Source: Candidatus Saccharimonadota bacterium
Lineage (GTDB): Bacteria; Patescibacteriota; Saccharimonadia; Saccharimonadales; UBA4665
DNA length: 46,909 nucleotides
NCBI GenBank assembly: GCA_016789655.1
Contig: JAEUQV010000035.1
Location: 1 to 46,909 of the forward strand
Reading direction: 5' to 3'
In this document: one piece after another, positions 15,834-22,420 of the stretch
Position numbering within the stretch: position 1 is the stretch's first letter
How the letters are laid out: each line of letters begins with the position of its first letter
Notes under the pieces: model-generated
Databases searched by the model: none
What the model was told of the DNA's origin: nothing
Seen by the model: only the letters and a program-made list of their open reading frames with translations
Translations under genes and position numbers: made by a program

Positions 15834-16412
15834 TTATAAGAAGCTGCGGGTTTCGGCGGTAACGGGGGCGCCGTAGGCGTATTCGCTCAATGCGGCGCTT
15901 ACTTCGCGGGTCAGCTTAGCCAAGCTCTCCTGCTCTTTAACGCTAAATTTCTGAAGCACGAAATCGGCTGAATCCATTTGGGCTGGCTTCTTGGGGCCGA
16001 TACCTACGCGTACGCGGCCGTACTCTTCGCTGCCGAGCTGTTTTGTAACTGATTTTATACCGTTGTGACCGGCGCTGCTACCACCACGGCGCAGCCGGAT
16101 TTGGCCGAAGTCAATATCTATCTCATCATGGACCACGATAATGTTGTCGGTTTGAATTTTATAGAAGTGGGCTATGGCTTGCACTGCTTCCCCGCTGAGG
16201 TTCATGAAGGTTTGCGGTTTGCACAAGATGACGCGCGTATCTCCGATGGTTTTCGTCGCGGTGGCACATTTCATATCTGTTTTGTTCACCCAGGATTCAA
16301 AGTCGTTTTTACGGGCAAACTCGTCGATGCAGAGAAAACCGATGTTGTGACGAGTACCATCGTACTCTTTGCCGGGGTTACCTAGGCCGACGATAAGCAG
16401 CGTCTTGTTCAT
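15834..16412 (-). CDS. pth: peptidyl-tRNA hydrolase
   Basis: 192 residues from the ATG at 16412. That start gives the family N-terminus MNKTLLIVGLGNPGKEYDGTRHNIGF, with the substrate-binding Asn and the catalytic His of TRHNIGF. A longer reading from 16472 adds 20 non-conserved residues. KPQTFMNLSGEAV and the VVHDEIDIDFGQIRLRRGGSSAGHNGIKS block with the catalytic Asp confirm the family. It recycles peptidyl-tRNA released from stalled ribosomes. It lies downstream of der on the minus strand, with repeat R2 between them. Confidence 0.95.
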   Translation of the reverse strand: MNKTLLIVGLGNPGKEYDGTRHNIGFLCIDEFARKNDFESWVNKTDMKCATATKTIGDTRVILCKPQTFMNLSGEAVQAIAHFYKIQTDNIIVVHDEIDIDFGQIRLRRGGSSAGHNGIKSVTKQLGSEEYGRVRVGIGPKKPAQMDSADFVLQKFSVKEQESLAKLTREVSAALSEYAYGAPVTAETRSFL

Positions 16413-16493
16413 GCCGTATGTGCTGAAGCTGAGGCGAGAACCTAATTCGGGGCGTTTGACGAAAAGTGCCATTAGGGGCGATCTCCGGTCGCA

Positions 16494-16623
16494 GAATTAT
16501 GAATTATGAATTGGGAATTGGGAATGGAAATTTCGTCCGGCAGCTGCCGGACTATTTTATCGCCGCGTAGCGGCTCAGTTTCCCCTCTTGTCTCTTGACT
16601 CTTGTCTCTTGACTCTAATTTTC
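16494..16623. repeat. palindromic repeat R2, intergenic copy
   Basis: The left flank is a 7-bp periodic array (TGAATTA, TGAATTG, GGAATTG, GGAATGG). The core has a perfect GTCCGGCAGCTGCCGGAC palindrome near 16535-16552 and a GCCGCG-TAGCGG hairpin. The right flank is another heptamer array (TCTTGTC/TCTTGAC alternating), ending CTCTAATTTT. The core aligns without gaps to the copy inside the pseudouridine synthase gene (21587-21685) at roughly 80% identity by eye. Confidence 0.85.
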
Positions 16624-16629
16624 CCATGC

Positions 16630-18219
16630 CTATAGTTTACCAGCGCGGCGCTTGTTTCGCACGATTTTGCGCTGGGTCGCACTACGCTCGGGTTTGGTGG
16701 GGCTATTGCCATGGGCGTGGCGACCACTCTTCTCTATGAACCACAGCTGCACTGCTGTGCCATCGAAGTTAAATTCTTGCCGGAGTTCGCGCTCCATATA
16801 CCGCTTATAACTCCAGTGGAGGAATTTGGTGTGTGCGCCGAAAATTTTGAAAGCTGGGGTTGGATTGTCATCTTCTTGGACCATATAATTCAATTTTGGT
16901 GCGCGGTTTTTGAGGCCGGCTGGCGGGTGTTTGGAAATGACTTTGTTGAGCCACTCATTGAGCCTGCTTGTACTGATGCGGGTTTTACGATGATCAAACA
17001 CCTGCAATACGAGGTCGAAAATTTTGGCTACATTCTGACCAGTCACACTGCTGGTAAAAATTAGCGGTGCCCATGGTACGAAGTTGAACGCTTCGGCTAT
17101 CTGTGGTGCAAGCGCGTCGCGGGTATACGCCGTTTTTCCTTCGACACTATCCCATTTCGATACGATTATAATTAGCCCTTTGCCTGCTTCTTCGATCATA
17201 CCGGCGATTTTCTGGTCGAGACCGGTGTTGAGCTCGTTGACGTCCATGAGTAACAGGCATACATCGGCTTGTTCGATGGCGGCAAGGCTTCGGATGACGC
17301 TGAAGTGCTCTATGCCCTGCCCGATTTTGCCGCTACGTCGGATGCCAGCGGTGTCCATCAGCTCTATTTCGCACCCCTGATATTTTATGGTCGTACGGTT
17401 GACATCGCGCGTGGTACCCGCCCTGTCGGCGACGATGGCCTGCTGCTTTTTAGCCAGCGTGTTAAACAACGCGCTTTTGCCTACATTAGGGCGACCTAAG
17501 AGCGCGAGGCGTATACGGTTGCAATCTTCTTCTAGCGTTGCCTGCGGGATCTGACGCACCAAGGCATCGAGCAGGTCGGATATTCCTCTGTTCTGTGTGG
17601 TGCTGGTCGGGAAGATGGGTTTTATACCGAGGCGGTCAAAGCCCTCAAGGTCGTGCCCCCGAGCCCGGTCTACTTTATTGATGATTAGGAAAACCGGTTT
17701 GCCAGTTTTAAGCGCGATGCGGGCGATGCGGCGGTCTTCTTCGGTTATAGACGCATTTGCCTCTACAACGACCCAGATGATGTCGGCGCTGTCAGCGGCT
17801 TGGGCGATTTGCTCTTGAATGGTAAACTCGAACTCATCTTCGGCGGATTTCATACCTGCGGTGTCTACCAACCAAAAATCGTACCGATTTTTGGTTGGAG
17901 AATCATAGCGCACTCTGTTAGCCACGATTTCATTTTTTGAAGAGGGGCTCGCCCCTCTTGAGGTACTCTCATCGCTGCGCTCTAGAGTAGCCTCCACTCC
18001 CCCAGCCATCCTTTCGGATGGCTGCCCTCGCTGTGCTCGGGTTTGCCCGGGAGTTACAGCTTCGCTAACCCAGCTAGCTTTTGCCCAGACGCTGTCGCGA
18101 GTGGTGCCAGCTTCTTGCGCTACAATCGCTTCGCGCCGCTGCAAAATGGCATTAAACAGGCTGCTTTTGCCCACATTGGCTCGTCCAACAATCGCCACAA
18201 TCGGTAATTTTTTACTCAT
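16630..18219 (-). CDS. der: ribosome-assembly GTPase Der (EngA), with repeat insertion
   Basis: 529 residues, longer than the usual 430-490. Two tandem GTPase domains: the first has GRANVGKSS (12-20), AGTTRDSV (38-45), VDTAGM (118-123) and NKVD; the second has GRPNVGKSALF, AGTTRDV, DTAGI and SKWD. A C-terminal KH-like domain follows. Der promotes 50S subunit assembly. Between the switch I region of the first domain (ends near residue 50) and the G3 DTAG motif there are about 64 residues where relatives have only a few; 35 of them are encoded by the R1 palindromic repeat (17941-18045). The reading frame stays open and all GTPase motifs survive, so the protein is probably functional. Confidence 0.93.
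   Translation of the reverse strand: MSKKLPIVAIVGRANVGKSSLFNAILQRREAIVAQEAGTTRDSVWAKASWVSEAVTPGQTRAQRGQPSERMAGGVEATLERSDESTSRGASPSSKNEIVANRVRYDSPTKNRYDFWLVDTAGMKSAEDEFEFTIQEQIAQAADSADIIWVVVEANASITEEDRRIARIALKTGKPVFLIINKVDRARGHDLEGFDRLGIKPIFPTSTTQNRGISDLLDALVRQIPQATLEEDCNRIRLALLGRPNVGKSALFNTLAKKQQAIVADRAGTTRDVNRTTIKYQGCEIELMDTAGIRRSGKIGQGIEHFSVIRSLAAIEQADVCLLLMDVNELNTGLDQKIAGMIEEAGKGLIIIVSKWDSVEGKTAYTRDALAPQIAEAFNFVPWAPLIFTSSVTGQNVAKIFDLVLQVFDHRKTRISTSRLNEWLNKVISKHPPAGLKNRAPKLNYMVQEDDNPTPAFKIFGAHTKFLHWSYKRYMERELRQEFNFDGTAVQLWFIEKSGRHAHGNSPTKPERSATQRKIVRNKRRAGKL
17868..17898. repeat. perfect 14-bp inverted repeat inside der
   Basis: CCAACCAAAAATCG (17868-17881) and CGATTTTTGGTTGG (17885-17898) are perfect inverted copies around a 3-nt loop, within the codons just before the G3 motif of Der. 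It abuts the insertion-containing segment and looks like a local inverted duplication linked to the repeat insertion. Confidence 0.8.
17941..18045. repeat. palindromic repeat R1, copy inside the der coding sequence
   Basis: About 105 bp aligning closely with 44834-44938. It contains an AGAGGGGC/GCCCCTCT palindrome and an AGCCATCC-TTTC-GGATGGCT hairpin. On the der coding strand it is open and adds about 35 residues (including GQPSERMAGGVEATLERSDE) to the G1-G3 loop of the first GTPase domain. The other copy is intergenic, showing that it is a mobile or dispersed unit, not a Der domain. Confidence 0.85.
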
Positions 18220-18248
18220 TACCTACAAGTATAGCACCTCTGTTTTGC

Positions 18249-18277
18249 TTGACAAAATAGCGGAGTGCTTTTATATA
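18249..18277 (+). promoter_or_regulatory. consensus promoter of the 218-residue unknown gene
   Basis: TTGACA (18249-18254) and TATATA (18272-18277) are exactly 17 bp apart. The predicted start near 18285 leaves a leader of about 100 nt before the GTG at 18386. It is divergent from der. Confidence 0.7.
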
Positions 18278-18385
18278 GTGTTCAGGTTTTATTTGCGTTC
18301 TCTCATCCATGATGACACGGTATGGGTTAGCGTATGCATGGTAGACTGCAAGGTATGATAGGCTCTAATTAGCACGGGAGGTTTT

Positions 18386-19042
18386 GTGGCTCAGAGAAAG
18401 AATAGCGTTCCATCCGTGTTATTACGAGGAGTTGAGTTTAATTCAGGGTTTAACATTCAAAATTTTACATATGACCCGAATTTCGGCTTTATTTGTCGAA
18501 AGCAAAAGGAAAAACTTACTATACTTGGCGCTGCAGCAATTGGTGCCGAATGGGCTTTAGATCAAGATGATGAACATACATACACTCCCCTTACAATATT
18601 GCATTATCTGCCCGATTCTGCGCAGCAGTTCAAGCGTCAATGCATGGGGGTCGGGCCAAGGCTATACAACTACCCGTGTGGTCCGGCTAGTTGGGATGCG
18701 GGCTCAGAGCGTGAGATAGGCATGTTCACAGTTATGCTTAATTCGTACCAGCAGAAGAGGGTTATGGACTCACGCAAAATAAGTAGCCCATATGGTGGAG
18801 TGGTAGGTTGGATGAAAAATCATTTGCGAGGTCAGACTGCAGAAACAAGTAGAGTAGTGCGGAACGTTCATAATAGTTATGGGTTATACGATGCAGTTAT
18901 TCGTAACGTAGACCTGCAAGAATTCGCGGCACTCGGCAGTATAGGGGCGCAATACGATGAAGGTGTTGAAGTCTTATACACGCTTATTCGTAATCCCCGT
19001 ATAAGATTCGTTAGGGTAGGCACCGTCATCGGGGTTCTCTAA
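18386..19042 (+). CDS. hypothetical protein, 218 residues
   Basis: The GTG start is preceded by a strong GGGAGG ribosome binding site (6-9 nt) and a consensus promoter, so expression is well supported. The protein is soluble, with hydrophobic strands (KLTILGAAAIGAEWAL), many Tyr/Asn, and a beta-rich end (RIRFVRVGTVIGVL). I recognise no family. Its stop codon (19040-19042) lies at the left boundary of the IS remnant, so its 3' end may have been shaped by that insertion. Conserved codon use and a good ribosome binding site argue for a real gene. Confidence 0.65.
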   Translation: MAQRKNSVPSVLLRGVEFNSGFNIQNFTYDPNFGFICRKQKEKLTILGAAAIGAEWALDQDDEHTYTPLTILHYLPDSAQQFKRQCMGVGPRLYNYPCGPASWDAGSEREIGMFTVMLNSYQQKRVMDSRKISSPYGGVVGWMKNHLRGQTAETSRVVRNVHNSYGLYDAVIRNVDLQEFAALGSIGAQYDEGVEVLYTLIRNPRIRFVRVGTVIGVL

Positions 19043-19748
19043 ACTAAACGGAACATCCCGTAAACTTGTAAGTGCGAACTAACAAGTAAAGAGAATATGT
19101 TCCAATGCTTAAAATACCAAACTTTGCCAGTAACAAGAAATGCTGACAGATCCTCAACCGGCTGGTCTTCGGTGACGCTGTCTGCTGCCCGTCCTGCGGC
19201 CAGAACTTGTCCGAGCGGTACAAAGGCCGCTACTGTTGGTGCGACCACTTTCGGGCGCATCTACTGGACACGCTGCCATTGCTTGAGGCAGTCGTCAAGG
19301 CTGACGAAAGCTACATCGGGAAGCGACGTAGCAAACAGGCGCAACTGGTAGTCACCGGAGCGGTTGATCCAGACACCGGCAGAAAGGCACTGCGGATTAC
19401 AGGTATCTCTCATGCCGGGCGAGCCCAGGATGTTCTGGAGCAATTCATTCAATACAGCGTCAAACCCGGCAGCCTCGTGGTCACCGACAAGTGGTGGGGT
19501 TACGACGATTTACCACTCCTAGGTTACCAGCACGAAAGCCATAACCACTCCAAGGGAGACTACTCAGATACCAACCATGCCAAGAATATCTGGAGTGTGG
19601 CCAAGCGGCATATGCGGAAGGTGTACGGTGGTCGCTTACTGACCCGACGACTCGATGACTTCTAAGAATGGATGGCCCGAACCAACCAGCCTGAGTTGTT
19701 TGTAAGCCCTACTGCATTCCTACGGTTTACGCTTGTTCCGTGTTAGTT
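19042..19748 (+). mobile_element. IS1595-like insertion sequence remnant (707 bp)
   Basis: The ends are imperfect terminal inverted repeats: AACTAAACGGAACATCCCG... at 19042-19065, and the reverse complement AACTAACACGGAACAAGCG... at 19725-19748, both continuing into GTAAAC. The interior encodes a damaged ISXO2-type transposase. No clear target-site duplication is visible. The size is shorter than complete IS1595 members, consistent with an internal deletion. Confidence 0.8.
19105..19746 (+). pseudogene. degraded IS1595-family (ISXO2-like) transposase
   Basis: One frame runs from the ATG at 19105 through a zinc-ribbon-like CCPSCG...YCWC segment, the DDE-domain core (VVKADESYIGKRR with its first acidic residue; VVTDKWWGYDDL with the second) and the NHAKNIWSVAKRHMRK motif. 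It is broken by TGA at 19144 and TAA at 19663, after which coding-like sequence resumes (EWMARTNQPELF). The roughly 70 residues normally lying between the zinc ribbon and the DES motif are missing (join near TLPLLEAVVKADESY). The element cannot move by itself. Confidence 0.8.
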
Positions 19749-19810
19749 GACTGAACCCAGTAGCGATAGCGTCTTGACTGGTTGAAGCTAAAGCGTTAGT
19801 ATGGACGCCG

Positions 19811-20464
19811 ATGAGTGTTGTTCTTGATCAACGTGCTGGTGCCAACGCACCAGCACACTATATGTCGATGCCTGGCGTGGCTAATCTGCCCAGCGAACTA
19901 TTTACGCCGCAGAAAGTTGTTGTGCCGGACGCAAAGGGCATAGACAAGAAGGGCCTAAGCGTTGCTCCTATTTATTACGAATCGAGTTCTCCGTGGCGCG
20001 AGGTATCTGATGGTGTAGCGAGAGTGATCTTAGGTTTTTATTAGGGTCTTGTTGCGGTCGGCCTACAAGCACCATTAAGCAGGAAAATTGCAAGTGTAGC
20101 AATGGGCTTGCGTGGTTTGTACGATACAGTCTATCTTGATAATGGGGCGTTGTTTCGCCCCGTGCGCACCGGTGTGCCGAGCGGTCGATTGACGAGCTTG
20201 ACTGTTACGCCAACTTCACCTCGCGAACTCGCAGACGCTAGTCTTGACCCTACGACTTTATTCGGTATGCATAACCCCGCTCGCCCGAGATCAAACATCG
20301 AAGATCCTTTTGAAGCAGCAATTGCATATTTTGCATTGAAGGGAGTGATAGCAGAAGGCCCAGAGGTAGTAGCTCACGGAATTGTGCAGGTTGTGCCGTA
20401 CATATCAAGGGTTGATGATGTGGCTGTGCAAATGACGCTGCGGCATCAAAGTGTACGTGTCTAG
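19811..20464 (+). pseudogene. hypothetical protein gene interrupted by an in-frame amber codon
   Basis: Two open segments (19811-20044, 77 codons; 20102-20464, 120 codons) are in the same frame and separated only by one TAG at 20042-20044. The 19 codons between that TAG and the second ATG are also open, so the whole reads as one 217-codon frame with a single stop. No family is recognised. The second part has a Pro/Arg-rich stretch and an EAAIAYFALKGVIAEGPEVVAHGIVQV segment. It follows a dead IS, so simple decay is likeliest; a sequencing error or a short and a long product are alternatives. Confidence 0.5.
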
Positions 20465-20536
20465 TCTCTCATACCTGACTTATTAGGCGGGTGCTCAGAT
20501 ATAAAGGTTTGATGAATAAATGTATAATTCTCGTAT

Positions 20537-20926
20537 ATGTGTTGTAGCAATAGTTTTGAAGGTGGTCGCCAGCCCTGGGTTTTATTGGCATTCGGTGCGG
20601 TTGGTTTAGTCGCACTTGCAGGGTGCGAGCAAACGTATCCTGATTCGGTCGAGTTGCTTGACGGGGGCTGTCCTGCGGGTGGTAAGGTGGTTTCTGTAAC
20701 AACTGCGCGGGCAGTTACGACGGGGTATCTAGGGGGTGAGCCCGTAAGTGTTATGGGAGAATTTTCGTATGCACCAGCGGAGAGTATTAGCCCTGAGCGA
20801 GTATGCGGCACGATCGTCCCGTATGGTGTTGACCCGGCAAACCTGCCGCAAGGCTCAAAGAAGTATGCGACTGTGGATATGAACTTGCCCGGTGTAGTTA
20901 CACAAGTTTTTATGTCTAGCCGCTAG
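20537..20926 (+). CDS. putative lipoprotein, 129 residues
   Basis: The N-terminus has a basic residue, a hydrophobic run (VLLAFGAVGLVALAG) and a lipobox LAGC with the acylated cysteine near residue 30, so export and lipid anchoring are expected. The mature part is about 100 residues with Cys at two further positions (GGCPAG, RVCGTI). No domain is recognised. A perfect TATAAT lies 8 nt before the ATG, in keeping with the leaderless pattern seen in this genome. An overlapping minus-strand ORF lacks any comparable feature. Confidence 0.65.
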   Translation: MCCSNSFEGGRQPWVLLAFGAVGLVALAGCEQTYPDSVELLDGGCPAGGKVVSVTTARAVTTGYLGGEPVSVMGEFSYAPAESISPERVCGTIVPYGVDPANLPQGSKKYATVDMNLPGVVTQVFMSSR

Positions 20927-20979
20927 GGTGCATACTCGAGCATATACAGCTTACCGCTTGCTCATCGTGCTGTGCTGTC

Positions 20980-21355
20980 TTACGGGAGGGTGACGCCTTC
21001 TAGGGAGGCGAGGTGGCGGACTTCTTTGTGGAGTTCCAAGAGCTTTTGGCTATTGGATAGTTTGGTGTAGGCGCGACTGCCGAAGGCAGAAACTGGCTTG
21101 AGCGCAAGCATGTCATAGATTTCTTTGACGTCGTTTTCGACCGCCTGCAGATGACCATCTATACTGCCAACACTGTCTTCAAGCCCGGAGACTCCGTTGG
21201 CTTAATTCTCTTAGCTGAGTCTTTACCTCAAGCATGTCTGACTTTAATGTCGCGACGTCCGACTCAAGTGCGTCAAACTTTGGGCCGGTAACGGTTTCGA
21301 CACCTTCGATTATAAGTGAAAGCAGCTCTTGTTTTTCTTCGGTCGTAAAACTCAT
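20980..21355 (-). pseudogene. coiled-coil protein gene with a +1 frameshift
   Basis: From the ATG at 21355 the frame encodes MSFTTEEKQELLSLIIEGVE and a heptad-rich helix (LESDVATLKSDMLEVKTQLREL), then stops at a TGA near 21181. Moving one base forward around 21185 restores an open frame (GLEDSVGSIDGHLQAVENDV, then KEIYDMLALKP) that runs on as coiled coil and ends at TAA, 20980-20982. The combined product would be about 124 residues. The continuous coiled-coil pattern across the shift shows one ancestral gene. It may be a pseudogene, a sequencing error or programmed frameshifting. Confidence 0.65.
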
Positions 21356-21398
21356 AGGAAGGCCAGTATAGTATTGATGGGCGGGGCTATAGTGTAGG

Positions 21399-22172
21399 TT
21401 ACGCAACCTTTTTCCACTGCCCAGCTTGCAGATCATCTAACGTATGCGGGCCGAAGTGGGTGCGATGGAGGGTGGTGACGGTGTAGCCGAGGGCGGCAAA
21501 GGTGCGGCGGATTTGGCGGTTGCGGCCTTCTTGCATGCGTACTTCGTACGCATGAGAGTCATGAGGCAAGAGATAAGAGTCATGAGTGGAAATTGTGTCC
21601 GGCTTTTGCCGGACATTTTTATTGCCGCGCAGCGGTGTATCCTCCTCTCTTGACTCATGTCTCATGACTCTTGACTCTAATTTTTGAATGGAAAAACGGC
21701 TCAAGCCGTCTTCGAGCAAGATGCCGTGGTCGGAGATAATTTGCTGGTGAAGTGGCTGGAGGGGTTTGTCGAGTGTTATTTCGTATACCTTTGTTTTGGC
21801 ATATCGGGGGTGTGTAAGCTTGTTGGCGAGATCGCCATCGTCGGTCATCAGCAGTAAACCTGAAGAATCTTTGTCCAGCCTGCCAACTGGGTTAAGTAGA
21901 TGAAGCTCTGGCGGCAAGAGGTCATAGACCGTCAGGCTTCCCTGCCCATCCCTGGAGCAGACGTAGCCTACCGGCTTATGCAGTATGATAGTTGTGTGTG
22001 TTTGCCGAAAAACTAGTTTCACCCCATCGAGGCTAATAACATCGGTGAGTTCAGCCGGGGATCCTATACTGGCAATTTTGCCGTTTATCGTTACTCGCCC
22101 CTCGGCAATCGCTACGTCGGCGGCTCGCCGGCTTAGTTCACTAGCTGCGGCAATGTATTTGTTGAGACGCAT
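21399..22172 (-). CDS. rluB: 23S rRNA pseudouridine synthase (RluB/RsuA family), with repeat insertion
   Basis: 257 residues from the ATG at 22172, which begins the S4 RNA-binding domain (MRLNKYIAAASELSRRAADVAIAEGRVTINGK). The catalytic domain has GRLDKDSSGLLLMTDDGDLAN with the catalytic Asp, KVYEITLDKPL, and the late EGRNRQIRRTFAALGY motif. Between KLE and AYEVRMQEGRNRQIR there are about 44 residues encoded by the R2 palindromic repeat (21551-21686), inserted in frame. Upstream DNA carries two perfect hairpins. Which member of the RluB/RluE/RluF/RsuA group it is cannot be fixed by eye. Confidence 0.88.
   Translation of the reverse strand: MRLNKYIAAASELSRRAADVAIAEGRVTINGKIASIGSPAELTDVISLDGVKLVFRQTHTTIILHKPVGYVCSRDGQGSLTVYDLLPPELHLLNPVGRLDKDSSGLLLMTDDGDLANKLTHPRYAKTKVYEITLDKPLQPLHQQIISDHGILLEDGLSRFSIQKLESRVMRHESREEDTPLRGNKNVRQKPDTISTHDSYLLPHDSHAYEVRMQEGRNRQIRRTFAALGYTVTTLHRTHFGPHTLDDLQAGQWKKVA
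21551..21686. repeat. palindromic repeat R2, copy inside the pseudouridine synthase gene
   Basis: The core has a GTCCGGC-TTTT-GCCGGAC hairpin and a GCCGCG-AGCGG segment and aligns without gaps to the intergenic copy at 16525-16622. The flanks are heptamer arrays in inverted orientation: GAGTCAT/GAGGCAA/GAGATAA units on the left, TCATGTC/TCATGAC/TCTTGAC units on the right. On the gene's strand it is open throughout and contributes about 44 hydrophilic residues just before the conserved RNRQIRR motif. Confidence 0.85.
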
Positions 22173-22189
22173 ATTAGCTATAGTAACCC

Positions 22190-22265
22190 GAGCTCGACAC
22201 AACTGTCGAGCTCTACAGATGCCCGCCCGCCTCGCTCATTAAACTGGAGTAATCCAGTTTAATGA
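22190..22265. repeat. two adjacent perfect hairpins upstream of the pseudouridine synthase gene
   Basis: GAGCTCGACA (22190-22199) pairs with TGTCGAGCTC (22204-22213) around CAAC. TCATTAAACTGGA (22236-22248) pairs with TCCAGTTTAATGA (22253-22265) around GTAA. Both arms are perfect (10 and 13 bp) with 4-nt loops. They lie between two minus-strand genes and lack long T tracts. They may terminate response-regulator transcripts or be palindromic repeat units. The rest of 22203-22420 shows no gene. Confidence 0.6.
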
Positions 22266-22420
22266 ACTCCCCACCCTTGGGAGGCTGTGCTTTCGCTTGC
22301 TTGGCACCTTCAGAGCACTGACTAATATCTGGGGTGGTTTTGTCGAGTTCGGGATAAGGTAGCATTTTGGCCTGAAGCCAATCGGCTAACACTTCTGTGC
22401 TAAGGAGTTAGGTGACGCAA

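Noticed and set aside
15575-15862. 95-codon ORF after the ncRNA terminator
   Set aside because: It runs through palindromes and overlaps the end of pth; no start signal or family resemblance.
16413-16472. 20-residue N-terminal extension of Pth
   Set aside because: The family N-terminus begins at the ATG at 16412, and the extension has no conserved feature.
19105-19746. UGA recoding (Gly or Trp) in the transposase
   Set aside because: The same gene also has an in-frame TAA and an internal deletion, and all other genes here stop normally at UGA; simple decay is more likely.
20461-20811. 116-codon minus-strand ORF opposite the lipoprotein gene
   Set aside because: The plus-strand frame has a lipobox, a signal sequence and a -10 box; the minus frame has none of these.
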